Assembly (NCBI GenBank): GCA_905221125.1
Contig: CAJNBY010000003.1
Coordinates: 116,450-180,449 of the forward strand
Length of the DNA: 64,000 nt
Origin: a bacterium
GTDB taxonomy: Bacteria > Bacillota > Bacilli > Lactobacillales > Streptococcaceae
Direction: 5' to 3'
The position numbers were made by a program, and so were the translations under genes. Below the pieces are notes generated by a model. The model saw only the letters and a program-made list of their open reading frames with translations. It was not told where the DNA came from and ran no database searches. Positions 8,040 through 17,265 of this stretch are shown piece by piece (the stretch's first letter is position 1; every line of letters starts with the position of its first letter).

Positions 8040-9431
8040 TTATTGGTCACGGTCGTAGTAAAGCTGGTGAGCTTTAAGACGAGAATCTAACAAATCTGGT
8101 ACGGTTACAAAGTCATAACCTTGCCCTTTCAAATAGTCAATAACCTTAGGTAGAGCATGTACCGTCTCAGCATGGATATCATGCATGAGAATAATAGAAC
8201 CATTCTTGACTTCACGCTGAATTTCTGTCAAAATAGCTGCTTCATTTTTACTCTTCCAGTCCAGACTATCCACATCCCACATAATAAAACTCAAATCGAG
8301 GCTATTGCGAATGTCGTCCGTAATGGCACCATAAGGCGGACGCATAAGTTTAGAGCTAGAGCCCAGGACTTTAGTTAGCGCATCCTCAGTATCAGTTATT
8401 TGTTTTTTAGCGTCATCAAGCGAAAGTTTTGAAAGCACTGGATGGCTCCAACTATGGTTTCCAATGACATGGCCATCTGCTTTCATACGTTTCAGAATCT
8501 CTTCATTGCCAGAAACATTCTTACCTAAAACAAAGAAAGTTGCCTTGATACCATACTTAGAAAGCGTATCTAATGCTTGATTTGTCGTCGCAGGATTTGG
8601 TCCATCATCAAAAGTCAAGGCTACTACTTTACGATTCTTCTTTTCATAATAAGCCTTATATAGCTCTGCATCCTTATCTAATAAATAAGAGGACTGAATA
8701 ACTTCAAAGAAACTAGATACCGGCAAGGCAATCTCGTCTAGATTTTCAACTGTCTGACTTGGATAAAGAATAATTTGACTATCCTTATAATCAAAATTCC
8801 ATGCAGACAAGTCTTGATCAGACAAGCCTTTAACAAACTGATCAATCTTTTCTTGTTCTAATTTCTTATCTTGCAAGAAAGAAGTAAGTTCTTTTATCAG
8901 TTTCTCTTTGGCCTTACTAGCATCTGAAAATAGTTGATCAAGGGTAAAAGGTTTACCGTCGTCTGTCAAATGCACTTTCGCTAGACTAGTTTTTTCAGTC
9001 TCTTCAACTTTTGACGAAGTTAAATCATAGACTTGTTTTATCACACTTCGGTTGACAATCCCTTTTAAAGTCGAATCCTGTTTCTCTGTATAATAAAAAA
9101 CCAGATTTTCCTTGTCTTCTAGATTGTCTTTAATATCCTGTGTCATGATTCCCTTTATAGACGAAATCACTTGTCCCCCTTGGAAAGGATAATAGGCAAT
9201 TACTTCAGCTTGTCCCTTACGAAAATGATCTTTCTGATTTCCCTCACTCAATTGATCATCTTTCTCTTTTTTGAGCGATTCAATCTTTTGCTCAAAACTT
9301 TGCTTTGTATATATTTTATATCCAATAATTGAACCAAGGACACAAATGCTAACTGAAAAGATAGCTACTAGGGCTATTAAACTCATTCTTATCTTATCGT
9401 GATTCTCACGCTTTGCTCTACTTTTATCCAT
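8040..9431 (-). CDS. pgdA: Peptidoglycan N-acetylglucosamine deacetylase
   Basis: PgdA removes acetyl groups from GlcNAc in the cell wall and so confers lysozyme resistance. The 463-residue length equals that of pneumococcal PgdA. One membrane anchor spans about 17-38 and the rest is extracytoplasmic. The NodB polysaccharide deacetylase domain has TFDDGP (Asp275, Asp276), NHSWSH (His326, His330), RPPYG, DVDSLDW (Asp391) and ILMHDIH (His417), matching the catalytic and Zn ligands known for this enzyme. No Shine-Dalgarno sequence precedes the ATG, and the predicted -10 box is only six bases upstream, so the mRNA may be leaderless. Confidence 0.96.
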   Translation of the reverse strand: MDKSRAKRENHDKIRMSLIALVAIFSVSICVLGSIIGYKIYTKQSFEQKIESLKKEKDDQLSEGNQKDHFRKGQAEVIAYYPFQGGQVISSIKGIMTQDIKDNLEDKENLVFYYTEKQDSTLKGIVNRSVIKQVYDLTSSKVEETEKTSLAKVHLTDDGKPFTLDQLFSDASKAKEKLIKELTSFLQDKKLEQEKIDQFVKGLSDQDLSAWNFDYKDSQIILYPSQTVENLDEIALPVSSFFEVIQSSYLLDKDAELYKAYYEKKNRKVVALTFDDGPNPATTNQALDTLSKYGIKATFFVLGKNVSGNEEILKRMKADGHVIGNHSWSHPVLSKLSLDDAKKQITDTEDALTKVLGSSSKLMRPPYGAITDDIRNSLDLSFIMWDVDSLDWKSKNEAAILTEIQREVKNGSIILMHDIHAETVHALPKVIDYLKGQGYDFVTVPDLLDSRLKAHQLYYDRDQ

Positions 9432-9437
9432 AAGACC

Positions 9438-9466
9438 ATCATATCAAATTCAAGCTATAATTTCAA
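9438..9466 (-). promoter_or_regulatory. pgdA promoter, abutting the start codon
   Basis: On the minus strand TTGAAA, 17 bases and TATGAT (9438-9443, with an upstream TGA) form a good sigma-A promoter. The -10 ends 6 bases before the pgdA ATG at 9431, so transcription should begin at or next to the start codon. Confidence 0.65.
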
Positions 9467-9490
9467 TGATTTTGGAGGAAATAGTATATT

Positions 9491-9515
9491 AAAAAAGAGG
9501 GGAAGTCCCCCTCTC
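9491..9515 (-). terminator. metK terminator
   Basis: On the minus strand AGAGGGG pairs with CCCCTCT around a short loop, followed by six T, seven bases after the metK stop codon. Confidence 0.88.
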
Positions 9516-9521
9516 AAGATT

Positions 9522-10712
9522 TTATTTGACTGCTTCTTTCAAAGCATCTACCTTATCGAGACGTTCCCATGGAAGGTCAATATCTGTACGTCCCATATGT
9601 CCATAAGCCGCTGTTTGACGGTAGATTGGACGTTTAAGATCCAACATTTGGATAATTCCTGCTGGGCGAAGGTCAAAGATTTGACGAGCCGCTTTTTCAA
9701 GCTTGCTTTCAGCTACTGTTCCTGTACCGAAAGTATCGATACGAACAGAAACAGGTTGGGCAACACCGATAGCATAGGCTAATTGCACTTCTGCCTTCTT
9801 AGCCAAACCAGCTGCAACGATATTCTTGGCAATGTAACGAGCCGCATATGACGCAGAACGGTCTACCTTAGTCGCATCCTTCCCAGAGAAGGCACCACCA
9901 CCGTGACGAGAGTAGCCACCATAGGTATCCACGATAATCTTACGACCAGTCAACCCTGAGTCTCCTTGAGGCCCACCGATTACAAAACGACCAGTTGGAT
10001 TGATGAAGAATTTTGTTTGCTCATCCAAATAAGATGCTGGAATCACTTCTTTGATAACCTTGTTAATCACATCATTGTGAATTTGTTCGTTGCTGACTTC
10101 TGGATCATGCTGAGTAGAAATAACAACTGTATCCACGCGTACTGGACGGTCATTTTCATCGTACTCAACTGTGACTTGTGATTTTGCGTCTGGGCGAAGA
10201 TAGCTGATTTCACCAGATTTACGAAGTTCTGCCAGACGACGAACCAATTTATGGCTGAGTGAAATTGGCAAGGGCATAAGCTCTTCTGTTTCATCAACCG
10301 CAAATCCAAACATGAGCCCTTGATCACCAGCACCAATCAAGTCCAGTGGATCTTGGTCTGCATTTCCACGAACCTCCAAGGCTTCGTTAACACCTTGGGC
10401 AATGTCAGGAGATTGTTCCACCAAAGATGGGTGTACTCCCACCGTCTCCGCAGAAAAACCATACTCTGTATTGGTATAACCAATCTCTGCAATGGTATCA
10501 CGAACCACACGGTTAATATCCACATAGGCATTTGTAGAAACTTCACCAAAAACGTGGACGGAACCAGTATAGACAGCTGTCTCAGCAGCAACGTGCGCCT
10601 CTGGATCCTTGGCTAAAATAGCATCCAAAATCGCATCTGAAATTTGGTCTGCAATCTTATCTGGATGCCCCTCAGATACAGATTCAGACGTGAATAATTT
10701 ACGTTCTGACAT
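9522..10712 (-). CDS. metK: S-adenosylmethionine synthetase
   Basis: MetK makes S-adenosylmethionine from methionine and ATP in the cytoplasm. The 396-residue protein begins with [20 protein letters not shown], the ATP-binding signature with its His and Asp, and has [24 protein letters not shown] and the P-loop-like [16 protein letters not shown]. The length is standard. It is a single-gene unit with its own terminator. The start codon follows directly on a GGGGGG-type ribosome site that takes part in the SMK riboswitch, so translation is probably shut off when SAM is abundant. Confidence 0.98.
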   Translation of the reverse strand: MSERKLFTSESVSEGHPDKIADQISDAILDAILAKDPEAHVAAETAVYTGSVHVFGEVSTNAYVDINRVVRDTIAEIGYTNTEYGFSAETVGVHPSLVEQSPDIAQGVNEALEVRGNADQDPLDLIGAGDQGLMFGFAVDETEELMPLPISLSHKLVRRLAELRKSGEISYLRPDAKSQVTVEYDENDRPVRVDTVVISTQHDPEVSNEQIHNDVINKVIKEVIPASYLDEQTKFFINPTGRFVIGGPQGDSGLTGRKIIVDTYGGYSRHGGGAFSGKDATKVDRSASYAARYIAKNIVAAGLAKKAEVQLAYAIGVAQPVSVRIDTFGTGTVAESKLEKAARQIFDLRPAGIIQMLDLKRPIYRQTAAYGHMGRTDIDLPWERLDKVDALKEAVK

Positions 10713-10718
10713 AAAAAT

Positions 10719-10803
10719 GTCCCCCCTTAAAAATAGTGTTATAGAGTTACAAAGTACTGATAGGAAATTTCTTAGTGATGTAGACCTACCATCTTATCGG
10801 GAC
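10719..10803 (-). ncRNA. SMK box (SAM-III) riboswitch of metK
   Basis: The minus-strand leader has GTCCCGATAAG at its 5' side (10793-10803) and AAGGGGGGAC over the ribosome site (10719-10728), which can pair. The conserved CTTTGTAACT lies between them, close to the CUUGUAACC core of known Lactobacillales SMK boxes. In that class SAM binding hides the Shine-Dalgarno sequence. Position directly upstream of metK and the distances fit. The identification is by eye. Confidence 0.85.
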
Positions 10804-10817
10804 TATATAACTTCATC

Positions 10818-10846
10818 ATTATATCATTTTTTAACACAATTTGCAG
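10818..10846 (-). promoter_or_regulatory. metK promoter
   Basis: On the minus strand TGATATAAT gives an extended -10 (hexamer 10818-10823). The -35 position reads CTGCAA and is weak. Transcription would start about 10 bases before the SMK box. Confidence 0.6.
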
Positions 10847-10892
10847 TCTTTAATGTAATCTTTCAATGTAGATATTTCGTTCTCATAAAAAA

Positions 10893-10915
10893 AGTTGGAG
10901 CTCAGTACTCCAACA
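10893..10915 (-). terminator. Terminator after the DEAD-box helicase gene
   Basis: GTTGGAG and CTCCAAC form a perfect 7-bp stem with a 7-base loop, followed on the minus strand by a T run, just after the stop codon at 10922. Confidence 0.82.
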
Positions 10916-10921
10916 ATTGCC

Positions 10922-12265
10922 TTAAAATGTTTGGCGTTTTGCTTTACGCTCGGCACGACCGCGAGCACGATTTTCAGCACGCTTGGTCTTGCGGCGTTTT
11001 TCATCAACCGCCCATTGAATCTTCTTCTTATAACCTGGTTTGACTTTTTTCTTTTTCTTTTTAACCAAACCAATCATTTCAATATCAAGCTTATCTTGTT
11101 TTTTCTCACGGTTGGCACGACGATCACGGTCGTAGGTATCTTGAAATTCTCCGTCTTTAACCATTTTCGGAGTAAACTTAATTCCTAATTTCTCCAACTC
11201 ACGGATATCCGAGTCATCACTTGGCTGGTAAAGAGTAATAGCTGTCCCTGGTAGGCCATTTCGTCCGGTACGACCAACACGGTGCACAAAGAAAGATAGG
11301 TCTTGCGGAATGGCATCATTGATGACATGACTGACACCTTCAATGTCAATCCCACGCGCCGCCAAGTCTGTAGCGACAATGTACTCAAAATCCAGATTTT
11401 TCACCTGATTCATGATTCGCTTACGTTCACGAGGGGCAATATCTCCATGAATCTTCGCTACCTTCAAGCCTTGAGCAGTCAGATATGAATGCAATTCATC
11501 AGCACGCGTTTTAGTGTTAACAAAAATCATTGCCAAATAAGGCTGCATCAACTGAGTCAATTGATAAATTTGAGCATTCTTGTCACGTCCCTTGGTTGAA
11601 ATCAACCAATTATCAATGGTGTCAGAAATGACCGTTTTGGTCTTTATTTTCTCCATAACAGGATTCGATAAGTATTTTTTCAAGAATGGTTGCAACTTTT
11701 GTGGAATAGTCGCTGAGAAGACCATGAATTGCAAGTCTTTTGGAAGACTTCCAGCAATCTTATCAACAGTTTCCAAGAATCCCATATCCAAGGTCATGTC
11801 TGCCTCATCGACCACAAAGGTCTTGGCCTTGTGAATAGCTAGGTCACCAGACTTAACCAAGTCGTAGATACGGCCTGGTGTTCCGATAACAATATGAGGC
11901 TGATTGCTTGCCAATTTCTCAATCTGACGAGCCTTATCCGTACCACCCACATAATTAACCACACGAACTTCCACTTCTGAGTGAGTTGCAATCTGACGGG
12001 CTGCTTGGTAAATTTGAGTAGCCAACTCACGACTCGGTGCAGTAATCACTGCTTGTACACTATCGCTAGCTTCATCTAATTGCTGGAAAATTGGTAACAA
12101 GAAAGTATGTGTCTTACCCGAACCTGTTTTTGATTCACCGACTAGGTCACGACCTGCCAAGACAATGGGAATCAACTTATCTTGTACCTCTGTTGGAGTT
12201 GTAAATTTCAACTCCTGCAAGGCTTCTCTAATATAGTTTTTAAATTGAAATTTCGTAAATGACAT
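10922..12265 (-). CDS. DEAD-box RNA helicase (CshB-like)
   Basis: The 447-residue ATP-dependent RNA helicase probably remodels mRNA or ribosomal RNA. Motifs appear in order: FKNYIREALQEL and TPTEVQ (Q motif), SKTGSGKT (motif I), PSRELA (Ia), GTPGR (Ib), VDEAD (II), FSAT (III), ATDLAARGID (V) and HRVGRTGR (VI). The last 60 residues are Lys/Arg-rich and probably bind RNA. Motif I has Ser-Lys where many homologues have Ala-Gln or Ala-Pro, which is seen in the CshB/YqfR branch. The gene stands alone between metK and the hydrolase, with its own terminator. Confidence 0.93.
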   Translation of the reverse strand: MSFTKFQFKNYIREALQELKFTTPTEVQDKLIPIVLAGRDLVGESKTGSGKTHTFLLPIFQQLDEASDSVQAVITAPSRELATQIYQAARQIATHSEVEVRVVNYVGGTDKARQIEKLASNQPHIVIGTPGRIYDLVKSGDLAIHKAKTFVVDEADMTLDMGFLETVDKIAGSLPKDLQFMVFSATIPQKLQPFLKKYLSNPVMEKIKTKTVISDTIDNWLISTKGRDKNAQIYQLTQLMQPYLAMIFVNTKTRADELHSYLTAQGLKVAKIHGDIAPRERKRIMNQVKNLDFEYIVATDLAARGIDIEGVSHVINDAIPQDLSFFVHRVGRTGRNGLPGTAITLYQPSDDSDIRELEKLGIKFTPKMVKDGEFQDTYDRDRRANREKKQDKLDIEMIGLVKKKKKKVKPGYKKKIQWAVDEKRRKTKRAENRARGRAERKAKRQTF

Positions 12266-12364
12266 AATATCCTCGATTCTATCTATCCTATCAATTATAC
12301 CACATTTTATTCCATTTCAGTAGTCTCACTTATTTAGGCTATTTCCTGTAGCTTTTCTAGTCAG

Positions 12365-12400
12365 AAAAAGGCTGGAATTTGAGAATTCCAACCTCTTTTC
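12365..12400 (-). terminator. Terminator after the endo/exonuclease-fold gene
   Basis: On the minus strand AGG-TTGGAATT pairs with AATTCCA-GCCT (one mismatch) and is followed by five T. Confidence 0.78.
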
Positions 12401-12405
12401 AGTTA

Positions 12406-13221
12406 TTATTTCCAATTTAACATCGCATTCAAGCCATAGTGATCACTCACTTGTGGACTCTTATTACCATCAAATACGACATGTAAATTTTCCACCGCTA
12501 ACTCTTTGGTAGTAAAGACATAATCGATTCGAAGGGGTTCAGTATTTCCTTTCCAGCCATCAATTTCTGGTGGAACAGTATAGCTACCGCTTTTCTCATG
12601 AGCAACTTCAAATGCGTCTTGTAAGCCCAATGGACTAGCTAAAATAGCTTGGTAGCCTTCCTGACCTGCTGGATTGTTGAAATCTCCAGCTAGCAAAAGC
12701 GGCTTGTTCAATTCTTTCAAGACAGCCTCAAATCGTGCCCATTCTTCTTGGAAACCTTTATCCCACCAAGAAAGGTGGACACTTGCAACTGCAAGTTCCT
12801 TACCATCAACTACAGTTTCAGCCAAGGCAACACGACGAGTATGATAGTCTGTTGGATCATCCACATCTGAAACTAAAATTTCTCTGGCTTCAATAGGTGT
12901 TTTAGACAAGATAGCCACACCTTCGTGGTAGCGATCATAACCGATATGGTTATAGGCCCAAGTCCAGTAGTAATTTTTCCCTTGCTCAGACAACTTTTCA
13001 ACCAAGAGTCTAACATAGTGATCTTGGTGAATAGGCTCAGCTGCTGGCAAAGCTTGATAAAGGTCATTGACCTCCACCTCTGAAGAGGTGATCTCCTGAT
13101 TGATTTCTTGGAAACAAATCAAATCATAGTCCTTTTCAAGAATATCCTCAAGCAAAATCTGGAATTTTTCCTCAGCTTCTTTTTCCATCCAACTATGAGT
13201 ATTGAGTGTTAAAAATTTCAT
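12406..13221 (-). CDS. Endonuclease/exonuclease/phosphatase family hydrolase
   Basis: The 271-residue protein has the EEP fold: LTLNTHSW at the N-terminus, ICFQEIN with the metal-binding Glu, VSVDVDDP/HTRRVALAET, SVHLSWW, LLAGDFNNP with the catalytic Asp and Asn, and RIDYVFTT and VSDHYGL at the end with the catalytic His. Family members are Mg2+-dependent nucleases, sphingomyelinase-like phosphodiesterases or phosphatases. No signal peptide is visible, so it is probably cytoplasmic. Substrate is unknown. It lies 51 bases after ptsG and is separated from it by a hairpin. Confidence 0.85.
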   Translation of the reverse strand: MKFLTLNTHSWMEKEAEEKFQILLEDILEKDYDLICFQEINQEITSSEVEVNDLYQALPAAEPIHQDHYVRLLVEKLSEQGKNYYWTWAYNHIGYDRYHEGVAILSKTPIEAREILVSDVDDPTDYHTRRVALAETVVDGKELAVASVHLSWWDKGFQEEWARFEAVLKELNKPLLLAGDFNNPAGQEGYQAILASPLGLQDAFEVAHEKSGSYTVPPEIDGWKGNTEPLRIDYVFTTKELAVENLHVVFDGNKSPQVSDHYGLNAMLNWK

Positions 13222-13239
13222 TCTTTTCTCCCAAAATAA

Positions 13240-13265
13240 GAGGTTGGAATACAGCTTCCAACCTC
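13240..13265 (-). terminator. Hairpin after ptsG
   Basis: GAGGTTGGAA and its exact complement form a 10-bp stem with a 6-base loop just after the ptsG stop codon. The following minus-strand bases are T-rich but interrupted. Confidence 0.7.
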
Positions 13266-13272
13266 AAGTATA

Positions 13273-15453
13273 TTACAATTCTACTTTAGCAACTGCTGTT
13301 TTAGCTGCAAGAGAACCTGTTTTTTCTAATTTAACTGATTTAATTGCATCACCATTTGTGAAGACAACTACTGTTGAAGTTTCACGTCCTGCTGCACGGA
13401 TAGCATCCAAGTCAGCTGTGACAAGGAGATCTCCTGCTGCAACTTTTTGTCCTTCAGCAACATGAACTGTAAATGGTTTACCTTCAAGACTTACTGTGTC
13501 CAAACCAATGTGAACCAATACTTCAAGACCTGCTTCAGTCACAATACCAAGAGCATGTTTTGTTGGGAAAATGCTTGATACAGTACCTGAAACTGGAGAT
13601 ACAATGTTTCCATTTGCAGGTTCTACTGCAAATCCATCACCCATCATTTTTTGAGCAAATACTGGATCTTTTACTTGTTCCAAAGCAACAACTTGACCGT
13701 CTGCTACTGAGTAAACTTCCTCAGTAAGACCTTTGAAGTGAACAGTGTTTTGTTGTGCTTCAGTCATTTGGCTTGGAAGAGTTTCAGGAATGATTTCACC
13801 TGAATCAAGGATATCTTGGATATCAGATTTCAATACGTCAGCTTTTGGACCGTAGATAGCTTGAACCCCTTGTCCTTTCATGACAAGACCCATAGCTCCT
13901 TCTGCTTTCCATTGCTCTGCATTTCCTACTTTATCTGCATCTTTAACAGTTACACGAAGACGAGTCATACATGCGTCAACATCAACGATGTTTGCACGTC
14001 CACCAAGAAGGTTAATAATGTTTACAGCTTGAGAACCTGCTGCAACTTTCACTTCGCTGCTAGATTCTTCTGAACCTTCAGCAGTTTCGTAGTTTCCGTT
14101 ACGCCCTGGAGTTGCGTAGTTGAATTTTTGAATCATGAAGTTTGCGATAAAGTACATGATTACAGCAAAGAGAACAGTTACCCAAATGAAGTTAATGATA
14201 TCCATACCGATACCAGCACTGATTGCAATAGGTGTACGAGTCAAGAACTCGATTGAACCGAATGAGTGCATACGTAGGTTTACAACGTCAGCCATAGCGA
14301 AGGCCGCACCTTGAACAAGTGAGTAAACAAGATACATAGGTGTTGCGACGAACATGAACATGTATTCGATTGGTTCAGTAACCCCTGTCAAGAATGTTGC
14401 AAGAGCTGTTGCAATCATCATACCTTTGTATTTATGTTTTTTGTCAGCATCAACATTACGGTAGATAGCCACAACTACACCCATCAAGATACCGAATGAA
14501 CCGATCATTTGTCCAACTTTGAAACGAGCTGGGTGAACAGTATCTAACAATTGTTGGTAGTGACTTGCATCTGTACCTTTAAGGTTAACAAGGTCTGTTA
14601 CCCATGCAAGCCATAGTGGGTCTTGACCAAATACTTGACTACCTTTAGCTGCACCAGTTAAGACATCATAAGTACCACCAAGAGCTGTGTAGTTCATTGG
14701 AATAGTCAACATGTGGTGAAGACCAAATGGCAAGAGCAAACGTTCCAATGTACCATATAAGAATGGTGCAAGGATTGGAGCAGTTTGTTGTGAGTTAGCA
14801 ATCCAGATACCAAAGCTATTGATACCAGTTTGCACAAGTGGCCAGAAAGCAGCAAGTACAATTGCAGCAATTATTGAACGAAGAATAACTACAAATGGTA
14901 CAAAACGTTTTCCGTTAAAGAATGAAAGTGCATCAGGAAGCTTACGGAAGTTATAGTATTTATTGTAAGCAGTTGCTCCAATAAAACCAGAAATAATCCC
15001 TACGAAGACACCCATGTTCAAGGCTGGAGCTTCAAGAACACTGATAAAGTAATCAGCAACTTTGATTGAACCACCAAAGAGAGTAGTTACCATAGCATCT
15101 GGATTTTTCAACATATCGCCTGATACACCAAAGATTGTACCAGTGATACGGTTAATCAAGATGAAGGCAAGACCAGCGGCGAAAGCACCACCAGCACGTT
15201 CTTTAGCCCAGCTTCCTCCAATAGCGAGGGCGAACAAGATATGAAGGTTAACGATAACTCCCCAACCGATTTGCTCTAGTACACCACCAGTAATAACGAG
15301 TGGTGCAAAGGTTGGATTAATCATCACGATAGACTTACCGATTGAAATCATCAAACCAGCAGCCGGCATAACCGCGATAACCACCATCAAAGCCTTACCG
15401 AATTTTTGCCAAAATTCGAAAGACAAGACATTTTTGAATGTATCTTTCATCAT
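13273..15453 (-). CDS. ptsG: PTS glucose-type EIICBA transporter
   Basis: The 726-residue membrane enzyme imports and phosphorylates a hexose, most likely glucose. Domain order is IIC (about 1-440, many membrane spans, starting FWQKFGKALMVVIAVMPAAG), IIB with VDACMTRLRV (phosphorylated Cys495), and IIA with VLVHIGLDTV (phosphorylated His648). The C-B-A order and the LPFGLHHMLTIPMNY segment fit the glucose/glucosamine family. It forms a single-gene unit. A strong inverted repeat resembling a cre site lies between the promoter and the gene, so CcpA or a LacI-family regulator probably acts here. Confidence 0.95.
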   Translation of the reverse strand: MMKDTFKNVLSFEFWQKFGKALMVVIAVMPAAGLMISIGKSIVMINPTFAPLVITGGVLEQIGWGVIVNLHILFALAIGGSWAKERAGGAFAAGLAFILINRITGTIFGVSGDMLKNPDAMVTTLFGGSIKVADYFISVLEAPALNMGVFVGIISGFIGATAYNKYYNFRKLPDALSFFNGKRFVPFVVILRSIIAAIVLAAFWPLVQTGINSFGIWIANSQQTAPILAPFLYGTLERLLLPFGLHHMLTIPMNYTALGGTYDVLTGAAKGSQVFGQDPLWLAWVTDLVNLKGTDASHYQQLLDTVHPARFKVGQMIGSFGILMGVVVAIYRNVDADKKHKYKGMMIATALATFLTGVTEPIEYMFMFVATPMYLVYSLVQGAAFAMADVVNLRMHSFGSIEFLTRTPIAISAGIGMDIINFIWVTVLFAVIMYFIANFMIQKFNYATPGRNGNYETAEGSEESSSEVKVAAGSQAVNIINLLGGRANIVDVDACMTRLRVTVKDADKVGNAEQWKAEGAMGLVMKGQGVQAIYGPKADVLKSDIQDILDSGEIIPETLPSQMTEAQQNTVHFKGLTEEVYSVADGQVVALEQVKDPVFAQKMMGDGFAVEPANGNIVSPVSGTVSSIFPTKHALGIVTEAGLEVLVHIGLDTVSLEGKPFTVHVAEGQKVAAGDLLVTADLDAIRAAGRETSTVVVFTNGDAIKSVKLEKTGSLAAKTAVAKVEL

Positions 15454-15478
15454 TCAAATCTCCTTTATTTTTATTTAG

Positions 15479-15503
15479 GCAAACGTTTTACGAAAACGTT
15501 TGC
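15479..15503. promoter_or_regulatory. cre-like operator of ptsG
   Basis: GCAAACGTTTT and AAAACGTTTGC form a perfect 11-bp inverted repeat around ACG. It lies about 15 bases downstream of the -10 box. The CAAACGTTTT arms look like CcpA (cre) half sites. Binding by CcpA is inferred. Confidence 0.75.
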
Positions 15504-15518
15504 ACCTTTTATGATTTA

Positions 15519-15546
15519 ATTATACCACTTTAATTTTTTTTGTAAA
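15519..15546 (-). promoter_or_regulatory. ptsG promoter
   Basis: On the minus strand TATAAT (15519-15524) follows TTTACA (15541-15546) at 16-base spacing. The -35 lies inside an A/T hairpin whose arms are GTAAA/TTTAC flanked by long T and A runs (about 15533-15563). Confidence 0.75.
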
Positions 15547-15596
15547 GGCTTTTACAAAAAAAATTACACTTTTTTCTAAAATTTTTGTAGCAAAAA

Positions 15597-15616
15597 AGGA
15601 GATCATTTAATCTCCT
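15597..15616 (-). terminator. ftsEX terminator
   Basis: AGGAGAT and ATCTCCT form a 7-bp stem with a 6-base loop, and six T follow on the minus strand. It lies 21 bases after the ftsX stop codon. Confidence 0.82.
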
Positions 15617-15636
15617 CATAAAAGTAGCTATTTTAT

Positions 15637-16563
15637 CTAAATCTTCAAGAATCGGCGCATGGAAATTCCTGATCCCAGTGAACCAATAAAAATACCAATC
15701 ACAAATAATAGGGCAATCATCAGAGGAGTAAATACCTCTGGCGCGATCATAGAAAGATTTTGTCCGACCAATGACTTATTGACAGATTGGTAAACCATTC
15801 GATAAACAATAAAGACCAACACTGATGGCGCAGTTGCTCCAAGTAAACCAATAAAGGCACCTTCAAGTAAGAACGGTCCACGGATATAACTGTTCTTAGC
15901 ACCAACCAAGCGCATGATTTGAATTTCGCGACTGCGAGAAATAATGGTAATACGAATGGTATTTGAAATCAAAAAAACTGCAATGAAAATCAAAAGTCCT
16001 GCAATAACTAATCCCCAAACACGGATAAATGATGCTAGTTGGAATAGGCGTTCTGTATTGGCACCACCATCCTGAACCTCAGACACACCTTCAATTTTTT
16101 TAGCATCTTCAGCCACAGTTTTTACATCACTTGGCGTATTTGTATCAACGATATAGGCATCATAGAGGGGGTTGGCATCTCCTTCAAAAATTTTCCAGTT
16201 ATCACCCATTGTCTCGGTTAATTTTTCATATTGTTCCTCTTTACTTGAAAAAGTAACACTCTTAACAGTAGACATCCCCTTCAAAGCATTGTATACCTTG
16301 TGGTAGTCATTATTTGTAACAGTTTGACCTTCTTTTTCAATAGTCTCGCTATTATCAGCGACATCCTTACGAATGTAAACCATTACTCGAACATTATTTT
16401 CAATATCTGTAGCTAGTTTTGCTGTATTGAAAATAACAGAAGCAAATATGGCAACCAAGGTCAAAGTAATCATGACTGAGCTGACAGCAGCCACTGTCAT
16501 CCAACCATTTCGTTTCAAACTTTTTAGTGATTCAAATAAATGGCGAAAAAATCTACTAATCAT
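15637..16563 (-). CDS. ftsX: Cell division ABC-like membrane protein FtsX
   Basis: FtsX is the membrane partner of FtsE and controls peptidoglycan hydrolases such as PcsB at the septum. The 308-residue protein starts MISRFFRHLFESLKSLKRNGW; an upstream in-frame ATG at 16626 would lie inside ftsE and was rejected. One span lies at about 21-45, then a roughly 150-residue extracellular domain, then three spans at the C-terminus ending SGISMRRFLKI. It overlaps ftsE by 8 bases, which indicates translational coupling. Confidence 0.96.
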   Translation of the reverse strand: MISRFFRHLFESLKSLKRNGWMTVAAVSSVMITLTLVAIFASVIFNTAKLATDIENNVRVMVYIRKDVADNSETIEKEGQTVTNNDYHKVYNALKGMSTVKSVTFSSKEEQYEKLTETMGDNWKIFEGDANPLYDAYIVDTNTPSDVKTVAEDAKKIEGVSEVQDGGANTERLFQLASFIRVWGLVIAGLLIFIAVFLISNTIRITIISRSREIQIMRLVGAKNSYIRGPFLLEGAFIGLLGATAPSVLVFIVYRMVYQSVNKSLVGQNLSMIAPEVFTPLMIALLFVIGIFIGSLGSGISMRRFLKI

Positions 16564-17248
16564 CGTATCCATACTCTCCTTTTGATTCGTCACGAACGAC
16601 ACGGCCATTTTCAATGGCAATGACACGGTGGCGCAAGGTATTTACAATCTGGCTATTATGAGTCGCCATCAAAATAGTTGTCCCTTGTAGGTTAATCCGT
16701 TCCAAGAGATTCATAATTTCCCATGAATTATCCGGGTCCAGGTTTCCTGTTGGTTCATCGGCTATCAATACTTTGGGATTATTTACAATGGCACGTGCAA
16801 TCGCAATCCGCTGTTGCTCTCCACCTGAGAGCTCATTTGGGAAAGAACGAACCTTATGCTTTAATCCTACCAAGTCTAAAACTTCCATAACCCTTTTTTT
16901 GATATTACGGCGATTTTCCCCAATTACTTCCATAGCGTAAGCAATATTTTCATAGACCGTTTTCTTTGGCAAGAGTTTATAATCCTGGAAGACAACCCCA
17001 ACACTACGACGTAGAAGCGGGACGTCTTTCTTTTTGATCTTAACCAGATTAAAACCAGCAACTGATAGGCTTCCTTTATCGATTTTTACTTCACGATATA
17101 GAGAACGAATGAAGGTTGACTTCCCTGCTCCTGAAGGTCCTACAATGTAAGCAAATTCTCCCGGTTGAACGCTGACCGAAACACCGCGTAGGGCAGTCGT
17201 TCCGTTGTCGTATTTTTTGACGACATCTCTCATTTCAATAATTGACAT
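16556..17248 (-). CDS. ftsE: Cell division ATP-binding protein FtsE
   Basis: The 230-residue cytoplasmic ATPase drives FtsX at the division site. It has Walker A GPSGAGKST, the ABC signature LSGGEQQR, Walker B VLIADEPTGNLD and the switch His in MATHN. The start MSIIEMRDVVKKYDNG and the length are typical. It follows prfB by 17 bases and overlaps ftsX, so prfB, ftsE and ftsX form one transcription unit, as in other streptococci. Confidence 0.97.
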   Translation of the reverse strand: MSIIEMRDVVKKYDNGTTALRGVSVSVQPGEFAYIVGPSGAGKSTFIRSLYREVKIDKGSLSVAGFNLVKIKKKDVPLLRRSVGVVFQDYKLLPKKTVYENIAYAMEVIGENRRNIKKRVMEVLDLVGLKHKVRSFPNELSGGEQQRIAIARAIVNNPKVLIADEPTGNLDPDNSWEIMNLLERINLQGTTILMATHNSQIVNTLRHRVIAIENGRVVRDESKGEYGYDD

Positions 17249-17265
17249 GTGAGTTCCTTTCTATC

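Noticed and set aside
9399-11043. Several ORFs of 90 to 145 residues on the + strand over metK and the helicase gene
   Set aside because: They are antisense to conserved genes and show no protein family features.
16564-16626. Longer FtsX starting at 16626
   Set aside because: The added 21 residues lie inside ftsE in another frame and do not fit the FtsX N-terminus.
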